Positions 36,215-45,221 of a stretch of 64,000 bases of DNA are shown here, piece after piece. The translations under genes were made by a program, and so were the position numbers. The first letter of the stretch is position 1, and every line of letters begins with the position of its first letter. Source of the stretch: Burkholderiales bacterium (GTDB lineage Bacteria; Pseudomonadota; Gammaproteobacteria; Burkholderiales; Nitrosomonadaceae); assembly GCA_015075225.1 (NCBI GenBank), contig JABTUQ010000003.1:124001-188000 (forward strand). The letters are read 5' to 3'. The notes beneath the pieces are model-generated. The model did no database searches and was not told the DNA's origin. It saw only the letters and a list, made by a program, of their open reading frames with translations.

Positions 36215-36418
36215 AACGTTTACTCCCGATTTTATTTAAGTTGAATTAGTGTACAACACTACCAGATTTCACGAACGGAGCCAGGTGCAGTCTTATTGCT
36301 GTATCCGTCTCGTTTTATAGTCTTTGAATGTATTTCTAGAAGTATTTATGTGGCATACGAGACATCAACCACTTGGAAACAGTTTTTCCATTCTTGATTT
36401 TCTCCAGGTAACTACCAG

Positions 36419-37288
36419 TTAAACATTAAAATTATTTATAGCAAATTCATTGGCTCTTGCTTTTAACTCTTTAGCAAGAAGAAACAATCGAGGATACTTT
36501 GAAACTTCCTTCAGGAATCTGGTCAGAACGCGCAGATTATTCACGTTAGATGTGTAACGGTTGATAATTTCCTCTCCGCGCCCACCATATTCCCTAATGT
36601 TATCCGGGAATATTCTATTAATGAGCGGAAATATTCTCCGGAGCTTAATAATTTCAACTTCTCTTTTCCCCAATGGGCTTCCTTCATTAGGAAAAAAAGG
36701 AGTGAAAACCCAAGTAAAGTTGAGATTTACCTTGTCTAGTGAATGCACCTCGTGATACCAGTATCTGGGCACAAACAATAAATCTCCTGGGAGTGTCTCA
36801 AACTCCATGAAATCGTATTTTTCAGGATTGTAGTAAAAATTTCTTGAAACCATTCCGGCAAACATGAATGGTAAGGTTGGTAAAGGTGTATGAGGCGAAG
36901 TCAATATCCATTTCTTTCTGCCGGTTACCTGCAGATTAACGACATGCAGGCTGTTCCCATCATAGTGCGGTAATGTAATGTGGCCACAAGGTTGCATGAA
37001 AACGCGCATTGGCAGCTTCCGAAATGACATATCTGTCCGCTTCATGATTTGTTTGACAATTCCAGGGATTTGGATGATGTTATTTTCAATAAGGTCTGAG
37101 TTATACCAGCCCAAATCTTGCTTCGATTTGCTGCAGAAAAGTTTTTTAACTTCCTCGGGAGTTAGTCGCTTAGAATCACAGGCTTCAATACTAGAGATAA
37201 TAAAAGGTTTTTCTTCATTAAGAATTGTTGGAATAAAGTCGTCCTGGTTTACTACTTCGGCTGAAAAACGCCTGATATCTTGTTTCAT
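36419..37288 (-). CDS. Cupin_8 / JmjC-like Fe(II)-2-oxoglutarate oxygenase
   Basis: 289 residues from ATG 37288 (GAGG upstream; a longer start at 37354 is possible but lacks a ribosome site). The jelly-roll iron site is visible: LPHYDGNSLHVVNLQVTGRKK (His-X-Asp) and GDLLFVPRYWYHEVHSL (distal His). The Lys in GRKKWIL fits 2-oxoglutarate binding. Family members hydroxylate side chains of proteins, peptides or small molecules. A C-terminal helical region of about 70 residues follows. About 200 bases separate it from the methyltransferase, so shared transcription is likely but not certain. Confidence 0.83.
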   Translation of the reverse strand: MKQDIRRFSAEVVNQDDFIPTILNEEKPFIISSIEACDSKRLTPEEVKKLFCSKSKQDLGWYNSDLIENNIIQIPGIVKQIMKRTDMSFRKLPMRVFMQPCGHITLPHYDGNSLHVVNLQVTGRKKWILTSPHTPLPTLPFMFAGMVSRNFYYNPEKYDFMEFETLPGDLLFVPRYWYHEVHSLDKVNLNFTWVFTPFFPNEGSPLGKREVEIIKLRRIFPLINRIFPDNIREYGGRGEEIINRYTSNVNNLRVLTRFLKEVSKYPRLFLLAKELKARANEFAINNFNV

Positions 37289-37395
37289 AATGCTGGTGCC
37301 TCGATGGGATGAATTTAGAGTTGAGTATTCCTGATCAACGGACCATAACTTCATTAACTTTAGTTCACTAGTTCCATTACTCCGTTGAAATAAAT

Positions 37396-38634
37396 ATGTT
37401 TATAACTCATTTTTTTCTGGTACTGCGCAATCTTTTCCGCCATAAACGGCGCAGCATAGTTGCTATAAGCACTATCGTATTTGGAGTCAGCGCATTGCTG
37501 TTGGCGAATGGTTTTATTCAGCATATTTTTTATAATTTCCGTGATGCTACGATTAAGTCACACTTTGGCCATTTGCAGATTGTTAAGCCCGGTTATTTTG
37601 AAGCCGGGAAAGCGGATCCGTACCGTTTTTTGTTTTCGGATGACCTGGCGGCGCAATTGTCGAAAAATTTTACACTTGATGATGATAGTTTGCCGATCAA
37701 AGCAATTGTGCCGCGCCTGAGTTTCAGCGGGCTGCTTAGTCATGGTGATGCCACGATTTCGTTTGTTGGTGAAGGGGTTGATCCCGGTGAACAAATGTAT
37801 TTCAGTAATGCACTGCAGATTGTATCCGGGCAGCATTTGGCTGCTGATGATCCAAACCGGTTGATTATGGGAGCGGGATTGGCGCGCAATCTGGGTGTGG
37901 ATGCAGGTGATACGGTTGTATTGGTGGCCAATACCGCAACCGGGGGTATCAACGCGGTGGAGATGACGGTTGGCGGGCTGTTTACTACTGTTACCAAATC
38001 GTATGATGACAGCGCATTGCGCCTGCCAATCAGCACAGCCCAACAATTGCTACGCACGCAAGGTGCGCATAGCTGGATCGTGTTGCTAAATGATACAAAC
38101 CAGACAGATGCCGTGCTGGAGAAGGTGCGCGGGCTTTTGCCACAAGATCAATTCGAGGTCGTGCCGTGGTATCAACTGGCGGATTTCTACAATAAGACAA
38201 CGGTGCTATTTACCAAACAGGTACAGGCGATCAAGCTGATTATCGCCATCATTATTTTGCTGGGGATTTCCAATACGATGACGATGAATGTGATGGAACG
38301 TACCGGAGAGATCGGTACGGCAATGGCATTGGGTGTAAAGAAAATCGACATTCTGCGGCAGTTTTTATGTGAAGGCGCGCTGATTGGGAGTATCGGTGGT
38401 GTGTTGGGCGTTGCGCTCGGATGGTTGCTGGCAGAAGTTATTTCCGCAATCGGCATTCCCATGCCACCGCCACCCGGCATGGCACGCGGTTATGTTGGAG
38501 AAATTCTCATCCGGCCTGACATGGTGCTGGAGGCGCTGGCACTGGCGGTTTTGGTGACGTTAATCGCCAGTGTTTACCCAGCCTGGAAAGCATCACGTAT
38601 GCAGATCGTTGATGCACTACGACATAACCGTTAA
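37396..38634 (+). CDS. FtsX/MacB-like ABC transporter permease 1
   Basis: 412 residues: one N-terminal helix (VAISTIVFGVSALLLANGF), a periplasmic domain of about 220 residues with MacB-core features, and three C-terminal helices (AIKLIIAIIILLGISNTMTMNV, EGALIGSIGGVLGVALGWLLAEVISAIG, ALALAVLVTLIASVYPAWKASR). This four-helix type VII layout belongs to MacB/LolCE proteins, which move lipoproteins or other molecules by mechanotransmission rather than across the membrane. It is paralogous to the gene at 40450; both share the AIG-PMPPPP loop before helix 4 and the VDALR ending. The ATPase is at 43561. Confidence 0.9.
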   Translation: MFITHFFLVLRNLFRHKRRSIVAISTIVFGVSALLLANGFIQHIFYNFRDATIKSHFGHLQIVKPGYFEAGKADPYRFLFSDDLAAQLSKNFTLDDDSLPIKAIVPRLSFSGLLSHGDATISFVGEGVDPGEQMYFSNALQIVSGQHLAADDPNRLIMGAGLARNLGVDAGDTVVLVANTATGGINAVEMTVGGLFTTVTKSYDDSALRLPISTAQQLLRTQGAHSWIVLLNDTNQTDAVLEKVRGLLPQDQFEVVPWYQLADFYNKTTVLFTKQVQAIKLIIAIIILLGISNTMTMNVMERTGEIGTAMALGVKKIDILRQFLCEGALIGSIGGVLGVALGWLLAEVISAIGIPMPPPPGMARGYVGEILIRPDMVLEALALAVLVTLIASVYPAWKASRMQIVDALRHNR

Positions 38635-39005
38635 AAAATTGTCGAAAAATTTTGCAGTTGCTGAGGGGCTGTTTGACAGCGCTTGCTGGATTGCTTCATG
38701 CCTGGCGGCATTCGCAAAGACGTGGTGATTTTTTGTTGCGCTACATTCCTCACGATCATCGCGAGGCACCGAGGCTGGCGTGGCAATCCAGCAGCAAGGC
38801 AGCAAAGGCACTGGGTTGCTTCGTTAGCTACACCTCCTCGCAAAGATAAATTTCCCCGTCTTTGCGAACACCGAAGGTGTGAAGCAATCCAGCAATGACG
38901 ATGAAGAAAATATGGATCGTCACTTAACTTTACTGGATCGCCACGATCCGATGAGCCTCATGAAGACGGAATAAATCAGTATCTCCTTGGTTGCAATTCA
39001 AAAGA
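38635..39005. repeat. REP-like repeat block after permease 1
   Basis: No gene in this 470-base gap. 38638-38722 is an inverted copy (about 85 bases, roughly 95% alike) of 41766-41852. Further units such as CGCAAAGACG, GAAGCAATCCAG and the second-family end AAATCAGTATCTCCTT (near 38970-38985) follow. The region from 39006 to 39105 is AT-rich and probably holds the promoter of the next gene. Confidence 0.7.
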
Positions 39006-39105
39006 CGTTTACTCTATTGAGAATGCGCTGTTCGTCTATAATTAAACGTAAGCGGTTAATTATTTGAATGTTTTGTCATGTTTGCTTTATTGCGGGAACT
39101 GAATA

Positions 39106-39627
39106 ATGAAAAAACTGGTTCTGGTTTTTATGGTTGTAATGCTGGCATCTCCTGCGTTTGCCGTGGAAGTTGCGCCGCGCATCAGTGATCGGGAAATCAT
39201 CGAATCTCTGGCCGAACTCAAAGCTGGGCAAAAGGCGCTGGAGGCGAAAATGGATCTGCGTTTTATTGCGATGCAGGAACAGATGGATCAACGTTTTACT
39301 GCGGTAGATCAACGTTTTACTGCGATGCAAGAGCAGATGGATCAGCGTTTTGAAGCGGTTGATCGACGGCTGGATTTCATCCAGCAGCTGATGCTGATTA
39401 CGATTGCCGGTATCTTTGGCCTGATTGGTTTTATCGTCTGGGATCGCTATTCCACGTTGCGCCCGATGGATATGCGCTTGCGCCGACTGGAGGAAAATCT
39501 CGAACATGATCTGGAGCTGCAATCACCGGAAGGTTCAAAACTGACGCGGATGATTCATGCTCTGCGTGAGCTGGCGAAAGAGGACAGGAAGATCGCGAGT
39601 ATCCTGCGTAGCTTCTCATTGTTGTGA
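39106..39627 (+). CDS. Coiled-coil membrane-anchored protein, paralog 1
   Basis: 173 residues. A signal peptide (LVFMVVMLASPAFA) leads to VAPRISDREIIESLAELKAG, then a coiled coil of near-repeats (MQEQMDQRF, TAVDQRF, TAMQEQMDQRF), a membrane helix (LMLITIAGIFGLIGFIVW) and a charged C-terminal region (LRRLEENLEHDLELQSPEG, MIHALRELAKED). Compared with its neighbour at 39916, it has an extra 18-residue repeat in the coiled coil. Function unknown; membrane coiled coils could act as adaptors or spacers in an envelope complex, and the position between two ABC permeases suggests a link. Confidence 0.8.
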   Translation: MKKLVLVFMVVMLASPAFAVEVAPRISDREIIESLAELKAGQKALEAKMDLRFIAMQEQMDQRFTAVDQRFTAMQEQMDQRFEAVDRRLDFIQQLMLITIAGIFGLIGFIVWDRYSTLRPMDMRLRRLEENLEHDLELQSPEGSKLTRMIHALRELAKEDRKIASILRSFSLL

Positions 39628-39915
39628 ACAGCATCCACCTGATTTATAACACCCCAGCAACTATTAAGTGCCCTGGATCGCCACAGCCCGGCGGGCCTCG
39701 CGAAGGCGAGGTTTTGTGAACCACGATGATGATGGAGCCCCGAGCTACTTCGTTTCCGTCACCTGCCTCATTGTATTTGCAGTCGCGGCTAAAGGCTGCG
39801 CTTTCTTGCAGAGAGAGGAAACCGGTATATCATCGGTGTCTGGTTGATTATTAACAGGGAGAATACGGTGAAGTTATTTTATCAATATTGCTTTATTCAG
39901 CCGGGAGCAAGGGTG
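39628..39915. other. Spacer with a degraded REP-like unit
   Basis: Holds CTGGATCGCCACAGCCCGGCGGGCCTCGCGAAGGCGAGG (a partial REP-like palindrome, 39672-39712). No gene beyond a non-conserved upstream extension of the next reading frame. Confidence 0.5.
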
Positions 39916-40380
39916 ATGAAGAGCTTTATTTTTTTCATGAGCATTATGTTGGCTCTGCCGACTTTTGCCGTGGATGTTGCGCCACGCATCAGCGATCGGG
40001 AAATCATCGAATCGCTGGCCGAACTCAAAGCTGGGCAAAAGGCGCTGGAAGCGAAAATGGATCTGCGTTTTACTGCAATGCAGGAACAGATGGATCGGCG
40101 TTTTGAAGCGGTTGATCGGCGGCTGGATTTTGTCCAGCAGCTGATGCTGGTGACGATTGCCGGTATCTTTGGTCTGATTGGCTTCATTATCTGGGATCGC
40201 TATTCAACACTGCGCCCGATGGATATGCGCCTGCGCCGACTGGAGGAAAATCTCGAACATGATCTGGAGCTGCAATCACCGGAAGGTTCAAAACTGACGC
40301 GGATGATTCATGCTCTGCGTGAGCTGGCGAAAGAGGATAAAAGAGTTGCGGCTGTCCTGCGCAGCTTTTCGTTGTTGTAA
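39916..40380 (+). CDS. Coiled-coil membrane-anchored protein, paralog 2
   Basis: 154 residues from ATG 39916, preceded by GGGAGCAAGGG. Nearly identical to the gene at 39106 over most of its length (SDREIIESLAELKAGQKALE, ITDR-type coil, IAGIFGLIGFIIWDRYST, LEHDLELQSPEGSKLTR), with a different signal peptide (FIFFMSIMLALPTFA) and a coiled coil one 18-residue unit shorter. A recent tandem duplication. The frame is open to 39844 but the added residues would bury the signal peptide. Confidence 0.8.
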   Translation: MKSFIFFMSIMLALPTFAVDVAPRISDREIIESLAELKAGQKALEAKMDLRFTAMQEQMDRRFEAVDRRLDFVQQLMLVTIAGIFGLIGFIIWDRYSTLRPMDMRLRRLEENLEHDLELQSPEGSKLTRMIHALRELAKEDKRVAAVLRSFSLL

Positions 40381-40449
40381 ACAGGGATATCGTTCCATTC
40401 TTGATCGGGTATACAACACAACTGCTTTCTACATACCCTCCGGAGAATC

Positions 40450-41661
40450 ATGTTCAAACTTGCCTTGCGCAATATCTTCCGCCAGAAAATCCATACATTC
40501 ATGACACTGGCCGCAATCATCTCCGGAGTTGCTGGCATTATTTTGGCAGGCGGATGGGTACACGATATTTATACCCAGCTGGGTGAAGCGCTGATTCATT
40601 CGCAAAGTGGTCATCTGCAGGTGTATCGCCAGGGCTATTTTGCGGCTGGCTCCCGCTCTCCGGAGAAATATCTGATAGATACGCCCGATACTATCAGGCA
40701 GCAAGTTGCCGGTGAAACCGGCGTCGCTCAGGTGATGGCACGGCTCAATTTTTCCGGGTTGATTAACAATGGTAAGAGTGATTTACCCATCATTGGCGAG
40801 GGTATGCAGCCCGATCTGGAATCGGCGCTAGGCAGCTCGATCCGGATTGTTGCGGGACGGCAACTGGCGGATAAGGATTCATTCGGTATTTTACTGGGCA
40901 AGGGCGTTGCGCAGGCGCTGCAGTTGCAGCCGGGTGATCCGGTGACATTGCTGGTTAATACCCTGGATGGCGCGCTCAATAGTCTGGATTTTGAAGTTAC
41001 CGGCATCTTTCAGAGTTTTTCCAATGATTACGATGCGCGCGCTATCCGGATTCCCCTGGCTGCTGCACAGGAATTGCTTGGTACCAGCGGCGTCAACGCG
41101 CTGGTTGTCTCGTTGCAGCACACCGAAGAAACAGGTGTCATTGCGGCACGGCTGAAGCAGGTATTGGCTTCATCCGGAATGGAAGTCAAAACCTGGGTGG
41201 AGCTCAATGATTTTTATGAAAAAACCGTGGAAATGTACAAGGGGCAGTTTGGTGTGCTGCAGATCATTATTCTGGTCATGGTACTGCTCAGCGTGGCCAA
41301 TAGCGTCAATATGAGCATTTTTGAACGTGCCGGGGAATTCGGCACGATGATGGCACTGGGCAATCGCAGCAGTCACATATTCTGGCTGATTGTCAGTGAA
41401 AATTGTCTGCTGGGGTTGATTGGCGGAAGCCTTGGGGTTGGGGGGGGGACATTGCTGGCGTTGATTATTTCTGCAATCGGGGTGCCTATGCCGCCACCAC
41501 CGAATGCGGATCTAGGCTACACAGCGCATATCGAGATCGTACCATCTGTTTTGCTGCTCGCGCTGAATACTGGATTTATTGCGACTGTGCTGGCGTCAAT
41601 TCTCCCTGCGCGGCATGTTTCGCGTATACCAGTGGTCGATGCATTACGACAAAACATATAG
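40450..41661 (+). CDS. FtsX/MacB-like ABC transporter permease 2
   Basis: 403 residues with the same layout as permease 1: N-terminal helix (FMTLAAIISGVAGIILAGGWVHD), periplasmic domain, and three C-terminal helices (LQIIILVMVLLSVANSVNMSIF, NCLLGLIGGSLGVGGGTLLALIISAIG, LLLALNTGFIATVLASILPARHV). Shared motifs include GHLQVYRQGYF versus GHLQIVKPGYF and PMPPPP. LolC/LolE-like pairs form heterodimers, so the two permeases probably form one transporter with the ATPase at 43561. Ribosome site CGGAG. Confidence 0.9.
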   Translation: MFKLALRNIFRQKIHTFMTLAAIISGVAGIILAGGWVHDIYTQLGEALIHSQSGHLQVYRQGYFAAGSRSPEKYLIDTPDTIRQQVAGETGVAQVMARLNFSGLINNGKSDLPIIGEGMQPDLESALGSSIRIVAGRQLADKDSFGILLGKGVAQALQLQPGDPVTLLVNTLDGALNSLDFEVTGIFQSFSNDYDARAIRIPLAAAQELLGTSGVNALVVSLQHTEETGVIAARLKQVLASSGMEVKTWVELNDFYEKTVEMYKGQFGVLQIIILVMVLLSVANSVNMSIFERAGEFGTMMALGNRSSHIFWLIVSENCLLGLIGGSLGVGGGTLLALIISAIGVPMPPPPNADLGYTAHIEIVPSVLLLALNTGFIATVLASILPARHVSRIPVVDALRQNI

Positions 41662-41662
41662 T

Positions 41663-42125
41663 GTAAAATTTTTCGACAATTTCCCCGCCATTATTTTTAA
41701 AGGATTGGATCACCACGTCGCTGTCGCTCCTCGTGATGACGGGGGGCGGTGAAGATAACAAAAACCGTCTTTGCGAATGCCGCCAGGCATGAAGCAATCC
41801 AGCAAGCGCTGTCAAACAGTACCCCTCAGCAACTGTAAAATTTTTCGATAATCTCCCTGCCATTATTTTTAAAGGACTGGATCACCACGGCGCTGTCGCT
41901 CCTCGTGATGACGGGGGGGCGGTGAAGATAACAAAAACCGTCTTTGCGAACGCCAGCGGCGTGAAGCAATCCAGTCTTTATGTTTATCCATGCCTTATGG
42001 ATTGCCACGGCGCTTTGCTTCTCGCGCTGAGGAGATAAATCAGCGTCTCTGTAAATTGGCGGGGGTGTGGTGAAGATAACAAAAATCGTCTTTGCGAACG
42101 CCAGCGGCGTGAAGCAATCCAGAGG
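41663..42125. repeat. Tandem REP-like repeat block after permease 2
   Basis: A unit starting GTAAAATTTTTCGA and ending GAAGCAATCCAG occurs at 41663 and again at 41835 (172-base period), with a partial third copy from about 42069. Each unit contains TGGATCACCACG...CTGTCGCTCCTCGTGATGACG and GGTGAAGATAACAAAAA. Bases 41766-41852 are an inverted copy of 38638-38722. A second-family unit (ending AAATCAGCGTCTCTG) lies at 41984-42050. No gene. Confidence 0.75.
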
Positions 42126-42137
42126 ATAAATTGTCCG

Positions 42138-43568
42138 TCAAAAAGAAAAACGCAGCTCGGTATATACTCTATCGCTGCTGTCAAACCGGCCGAATAATCC
42201 GGTCGCGGGGCCATTGAAAATATCGGCACCCGCTGCCAGTTTCCAGTTTCTGGAAAAATTCCAGGTAAGGCGCGGACGCAGCATCCATTCATCACGATTA
42301 AAGCTGCGAATCAGTAGTACCTGCCCCTGAAAATTCCGCCATAAATCTCCCTGCAGAAAAATGCTGCCTCCGCTTTCCAGCCGATCCTGAAAAATATCCC
42401 GGTCATAATCCAGATAGGCGCGCTGGAAAAACTGCAGATTCAGCCGGACATCCAGCGGCAGGGTGAAATCCAGCCCCAGCGCGTAGTCGATCGTATCCTG
42501 CCGTACCAGGCCGTCCAGCGCAGTCGGGCGAATGACATTGAAACGGCGCCCGTGGGTATAGACAAATTCACCCTTGAGTACGGCCGCCCCCAGATCCTTG
42601 GTGACGGTTCCACCTGCCTGATCGATTTCGTTGTGGCGCGCCTGAAACAGCAGTGGTTCCCAGGCTTGGCTGACGCGGTGGAAAGTGGGGGTGGCATCAA
42701 GGCTGTGATAATAAAACGCTGAAATATCCCAGCCATGCATCAGTTGCGACAGGCGGATGCCATAATTGGAATTGGCAACATTGCGCCCGGAGCGATTTTC
42801 CTTCAAAAACGTTGCTGGCGCTGCATTTGGTAGTGCAAACGGGTAAAAATCACCTCCCGGGCGGCCTATTTCATCCAGGCTGGCAAATGGAATCCAGATC
42901 AGGTCGGCATGGAAGTCATTTTTTGTATATTCGGTGCGAACAGCCCATTGCGGGATGCGCATGATATCGAAATCAGGCAGTACAAACTCGCGCATATCCC
43001 GGGCGGATACGACATCTGCGAAGAACAGTCCGACCATTTCTCCCCAGACGATATGCTGGCGGCCGATACGAACATCAAAATCGGCCACGGATACATCCAG
43101 ATAATTTTCCCGCAGGAACAACTCAAACCGCTGATCATGGCGAACCTGATGCGGATAAAAATCCGATAAATCGTGGATCGCATCGTAATCAATGCGTGCG
43201 CCCAGCTTCCATTTTACGTTCGCACTCAATTGCCCGAGATTCGACAATTCCGAGCGCAATCGCAGTTTTGAGGCGTGTTTGGGGCGGGCAATTGTTTCAG
43301 CGAATTCCAGTTGAGAAAATCCGCGCCAGGAGGAAGTCTGTTTGAATCGTTGTTGTGATGATTCAGCAGAATTCTGGTTGTCCCCCGCGAACAAATCATC
43401 CAGTGCGTCAGCTTGTACAATCCGGATGGGGTGAGTTTGATCTGCCAGGAAAAGGGGCAGGGGAGCGTCACCAGCAGCGTTACATTGTGGGGTGGCTCCC
43501 AATAGCATCAATAACAGCGATAACAGGGAGGCGATAATGTTGCCCGGAATCTTCAAAAAATCAGGCAT
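42138..43568 (-). CDS. DUF1302-like outer-membrane beta-barrel protein
   Basis: 476 residues from ATG 43568, overlapping the ATPase stop by 8 bases. A signal peptide (IIASLLSLLLMLLGATPQCNA) is followed by a barrel with many alternating strands (LRLRSELSNLG, WKLGARIDYDAIHDLSDFY, FDVRIGRQHIVWGEM) and a terminal aromatic, YTELRFSF. The motif RIGRQHIVWGE is typical of DUF1302-type proteins that accompany RND or ABC lipid-export systems. Likely the outer-membrane part of this transporter or a receptor for its cargo. Confidence 0.83.
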   Translation of the reverse strand: MPDFLKIPGNIIASLLSLLLMLLGATPQCNAAGDAPLPLFLADQTHPIRIVQADALDDLFAGDNQNSAESSQQRFKQTSSWRGFSQLEFAETIARPKHASKLRLRSELSNLGQLSANVKWKLGARIDYDAIHDLSDFYPHQVRHDQRFELFLRENYLDVSVADFDVRIGRQHIVWGEMVGLFFADVVSARDMREFVLPDFDIMRIPQWAVRTEYTKNDFHADLIWIPFASLDEIGRPGGDFYPFALPNAAPATFLKENRSGRNVANSNYGIRLSQLMHGWDISAFYYHSLDATPTFHRVSQAWEPLLFQARHNEIDQAGGTVTKDLGAAVLKGEFVYTHGRRFNVIRPTALDGLVRQDTIDYALGLDFTLPLDVRLNLQFFQRAYLDYDRDIFQDRLESGGSIFLQGDLWRNFQGQVLLIRSFNRDEWMLRPRLTWNFSRNWKLAAGADIFNGPATGLFGRFDSSDRVYTELRFSF

Positions 43569-44253
43569 GGCTATCATTTTCTTCAACGAGCTGGCCATCT
43601 TCAATGCGCACCAGACGATCTGCCATAGCCATGACCTTGGCATCGTGCGTTGAAAAAATGAATGTGGTGCGGCTGTTGCGATTGATTTCTTTCATCAGCT
43701 GCAGAATGCCTTCTCCCGTTTTGTGATCGAGATTGGCAGTTGGCTCGTCTGCCAGAATGATTTTGGGTTGTGTGGCGAGCGCCCGGGCAATGGCCACACG
43801 CTGGCGCTGTCCTCCGCTCAATTGATTGGGGCGGTGGTGTGCGAAACTGGATAGCCCAACGATGTCGAGAAATTTTGCAGTTCGTGCGCGGCGTTCAGCA
43901 GCACTCAATTCCTTGAGTTGCAGCAAGGGGTATTCAACATTTTCTTCCGCCGATAACACCGGAAAAAGATTAAATGTCTGAAAAATAAAGCCGATAGTTC
44001 TGGCTCTAAGTTCCGATAGCTGATCTGGTGTTTGCCCGCTGGTATCCTGGTTGTTGATGTAAATTTTTCCGGAGGAAGGGGTGTCAATGCAACCAATCAG
44101 ATTGAGCAATGTTGATTTTCCACTACCTGATGGGCCTGCAATAGCAAGAAACTCGCCATCCTCGATTTGTAGATCGATATTTTTTAGTGCATAAACCTGA
44201 CTGTCACCTAAAGTATAGTCTTTGGATACATTTTCAAAATGGACAACTTTCAT
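43561..44253 (-). CDS. ABC transporter ATPase, LolD/MacB family
   Basis: 230 residues. Walker A GPSGSGKSTLLNLIG, Q-loop FQTFNLFPVLSAEENVEYPL, signature LSGGQRQRVAIARAL, Walker B IILADEPTANLD and H-loop FSTHDAKV are all intact. It should power the two FtsX-like permeases on the opposite strand. It shares an operon with the barrel gene (overlap of 8 bases) and is divergent from the LolA-like gene. Confidence 0.93.
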   Translation of the reverse strand: MKVVHFENVSKDYTLGDSQVYALKNIDLQIEDGEFLAIAGPSGSGKSTLLNLIGCIDTPSSGKIYINNQDTSGQTPDQLSELRARTIGFIFQTFNLFPVLSAEENVEYPLLQLKELSAAERRARTAKFLDIVGLSSFAHHRPNQLSGGQRQRVAIARALATQPKIILADEPTANLDHKTGEGILQLMKEINRNSRTTFIFSTHDAKVMAMADRLVRIEDGQLVEENDSHA

Positions 44254-44320
44254 CTGTCTAGCCTTGCATAAATGGTTTTATGACAGTCTAAACCAGACAA
44301 ACAATTTTTGGAGATCGAGT

Positions 44321-45106
44321 ATGCGCTTACATTATTTGTTTTTTTCATGGATCGCTGGCTTTATTCTGCTGATTCAGGGAGGGGTTACGTTTTCATCCTC
44401 GGTAGAAGAAGGCGTGGCCGATACAAAAACAGAAATTTCGGCCCAAAGTATACTGGAGAAGGCGGATGAGATTCGTTTCCCAAGGGAGAGCTTTCAGGTC
44501 AATGTAGCTATCAGCACGGTCTCATCCGGTCAACCGGGAGATCAATATCAGTATCAGGTGCTCTCCAAGGGAAACGAAAACAGTATCGTCAGAATTACCG
44601 AGCCTGCTTCTGAACGGGGGCAGGTCATTCTCATGAAGGGACGCGATCTATGGATTTTCATGCCCAGTGTCTCCCAGCCGATACGTCTTTCTCTTTCGCA
44701 GCGATTAACGGGCCAGGTTGCCAATGGCGATATTGCACGCGCCAATTTTACTGGCGACTATCACCCGCAGCTGTTGCGCACTGAATCCATTGATGGTCAG
44801 GATTTCTATGTTCTTGGATTAACTGGTGTTGATCGCTCTGTTACCTATCAGAAAGTGCTGTTATGGGTAAATAAATCCAGTTTCAGGCCGTTTAAAGCAG
44901 AGTTCTTTTCTGTTTCTGGACGATTGCTCAAGACCAGCCGTTACGAAAATTTCGACACCATTTTGGGTGAGATGCGCCCAACCCGCATCATCATGGAAGA
45001 TGCCCTGAAATCAGGTGAAATTTCGGTGCTGGATTATTCGGATATGAAATTGCGTGAATTGCCGGACAAGCTATTCACCAAGGATTATCTGAAGAAGCTT
45101 GAATAA
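44321..45106 (+). CDS. LolA-like outer-membrane lipoprotein-sorting protein (PF17131 type)
   Basis: 261 residues from ATG 44321 (GGAG upstream). A signal peptide (LFFSWIAGFILLIQGG) precedes a domain with AQSILEKADEIRFP, VILMKGRDLWIFMPSVSQPIRLS, LTGQVANGDIARANFTGDY and DFYVLGLTGVD..., features of the LolA/LolB-like fold that shields acyl chains in a hydrophobic groove. With the LolCDE-like ABC parts nearby, it probably carries the cargo across the periplasm. Confidence 0.86.
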   Translation: MRLHYLFFSWIAGFILLIQGGVTFSSSVEEGVADTKTEISAQSILEKADEIRFPRESFQVNVAISTVSSGQPGDQYQYQVLSKGNENSIVRITEPASERGQVILMKGRDLWIFMPSVSQPIRLSLSQRLTGQVANGDIARANFTGDYHPQLLRTESIDGQDFYVLGLTGVDRSVTYQKVLLWVNKSSFRPFKAEFFSVSGRLLKTSRYENFDTILGEMRPTRIIMEDALKSGEISVLDYSDMKLRELPDKLFTKDYLKKLE

Positions 45107-45221
45107 TAAAATTGATGCACTGTAATGGAATGCGGAGTTAGAGCCTGAATAACATCATTTTTATTTTGAGAATGGAGTGGTTGCGTTTGCACAATTCTAA
45201 ATAATATTTGAAGGAAAAATC

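Noticed and set aside
38683-38898. Small plus-strand open frames within the REP-like block
   Set aside because: They are made of palindromic repeat sequence and differ in frame between repeats.
45177-45205. Possible sigma-54 promoter before the exosortase-associated acyltransferase (TGGTTGCGTTTGC)
   Set aside because: GG and GC are 10 rather than 12 bases apart, which is outside sigma-54 tolerance.
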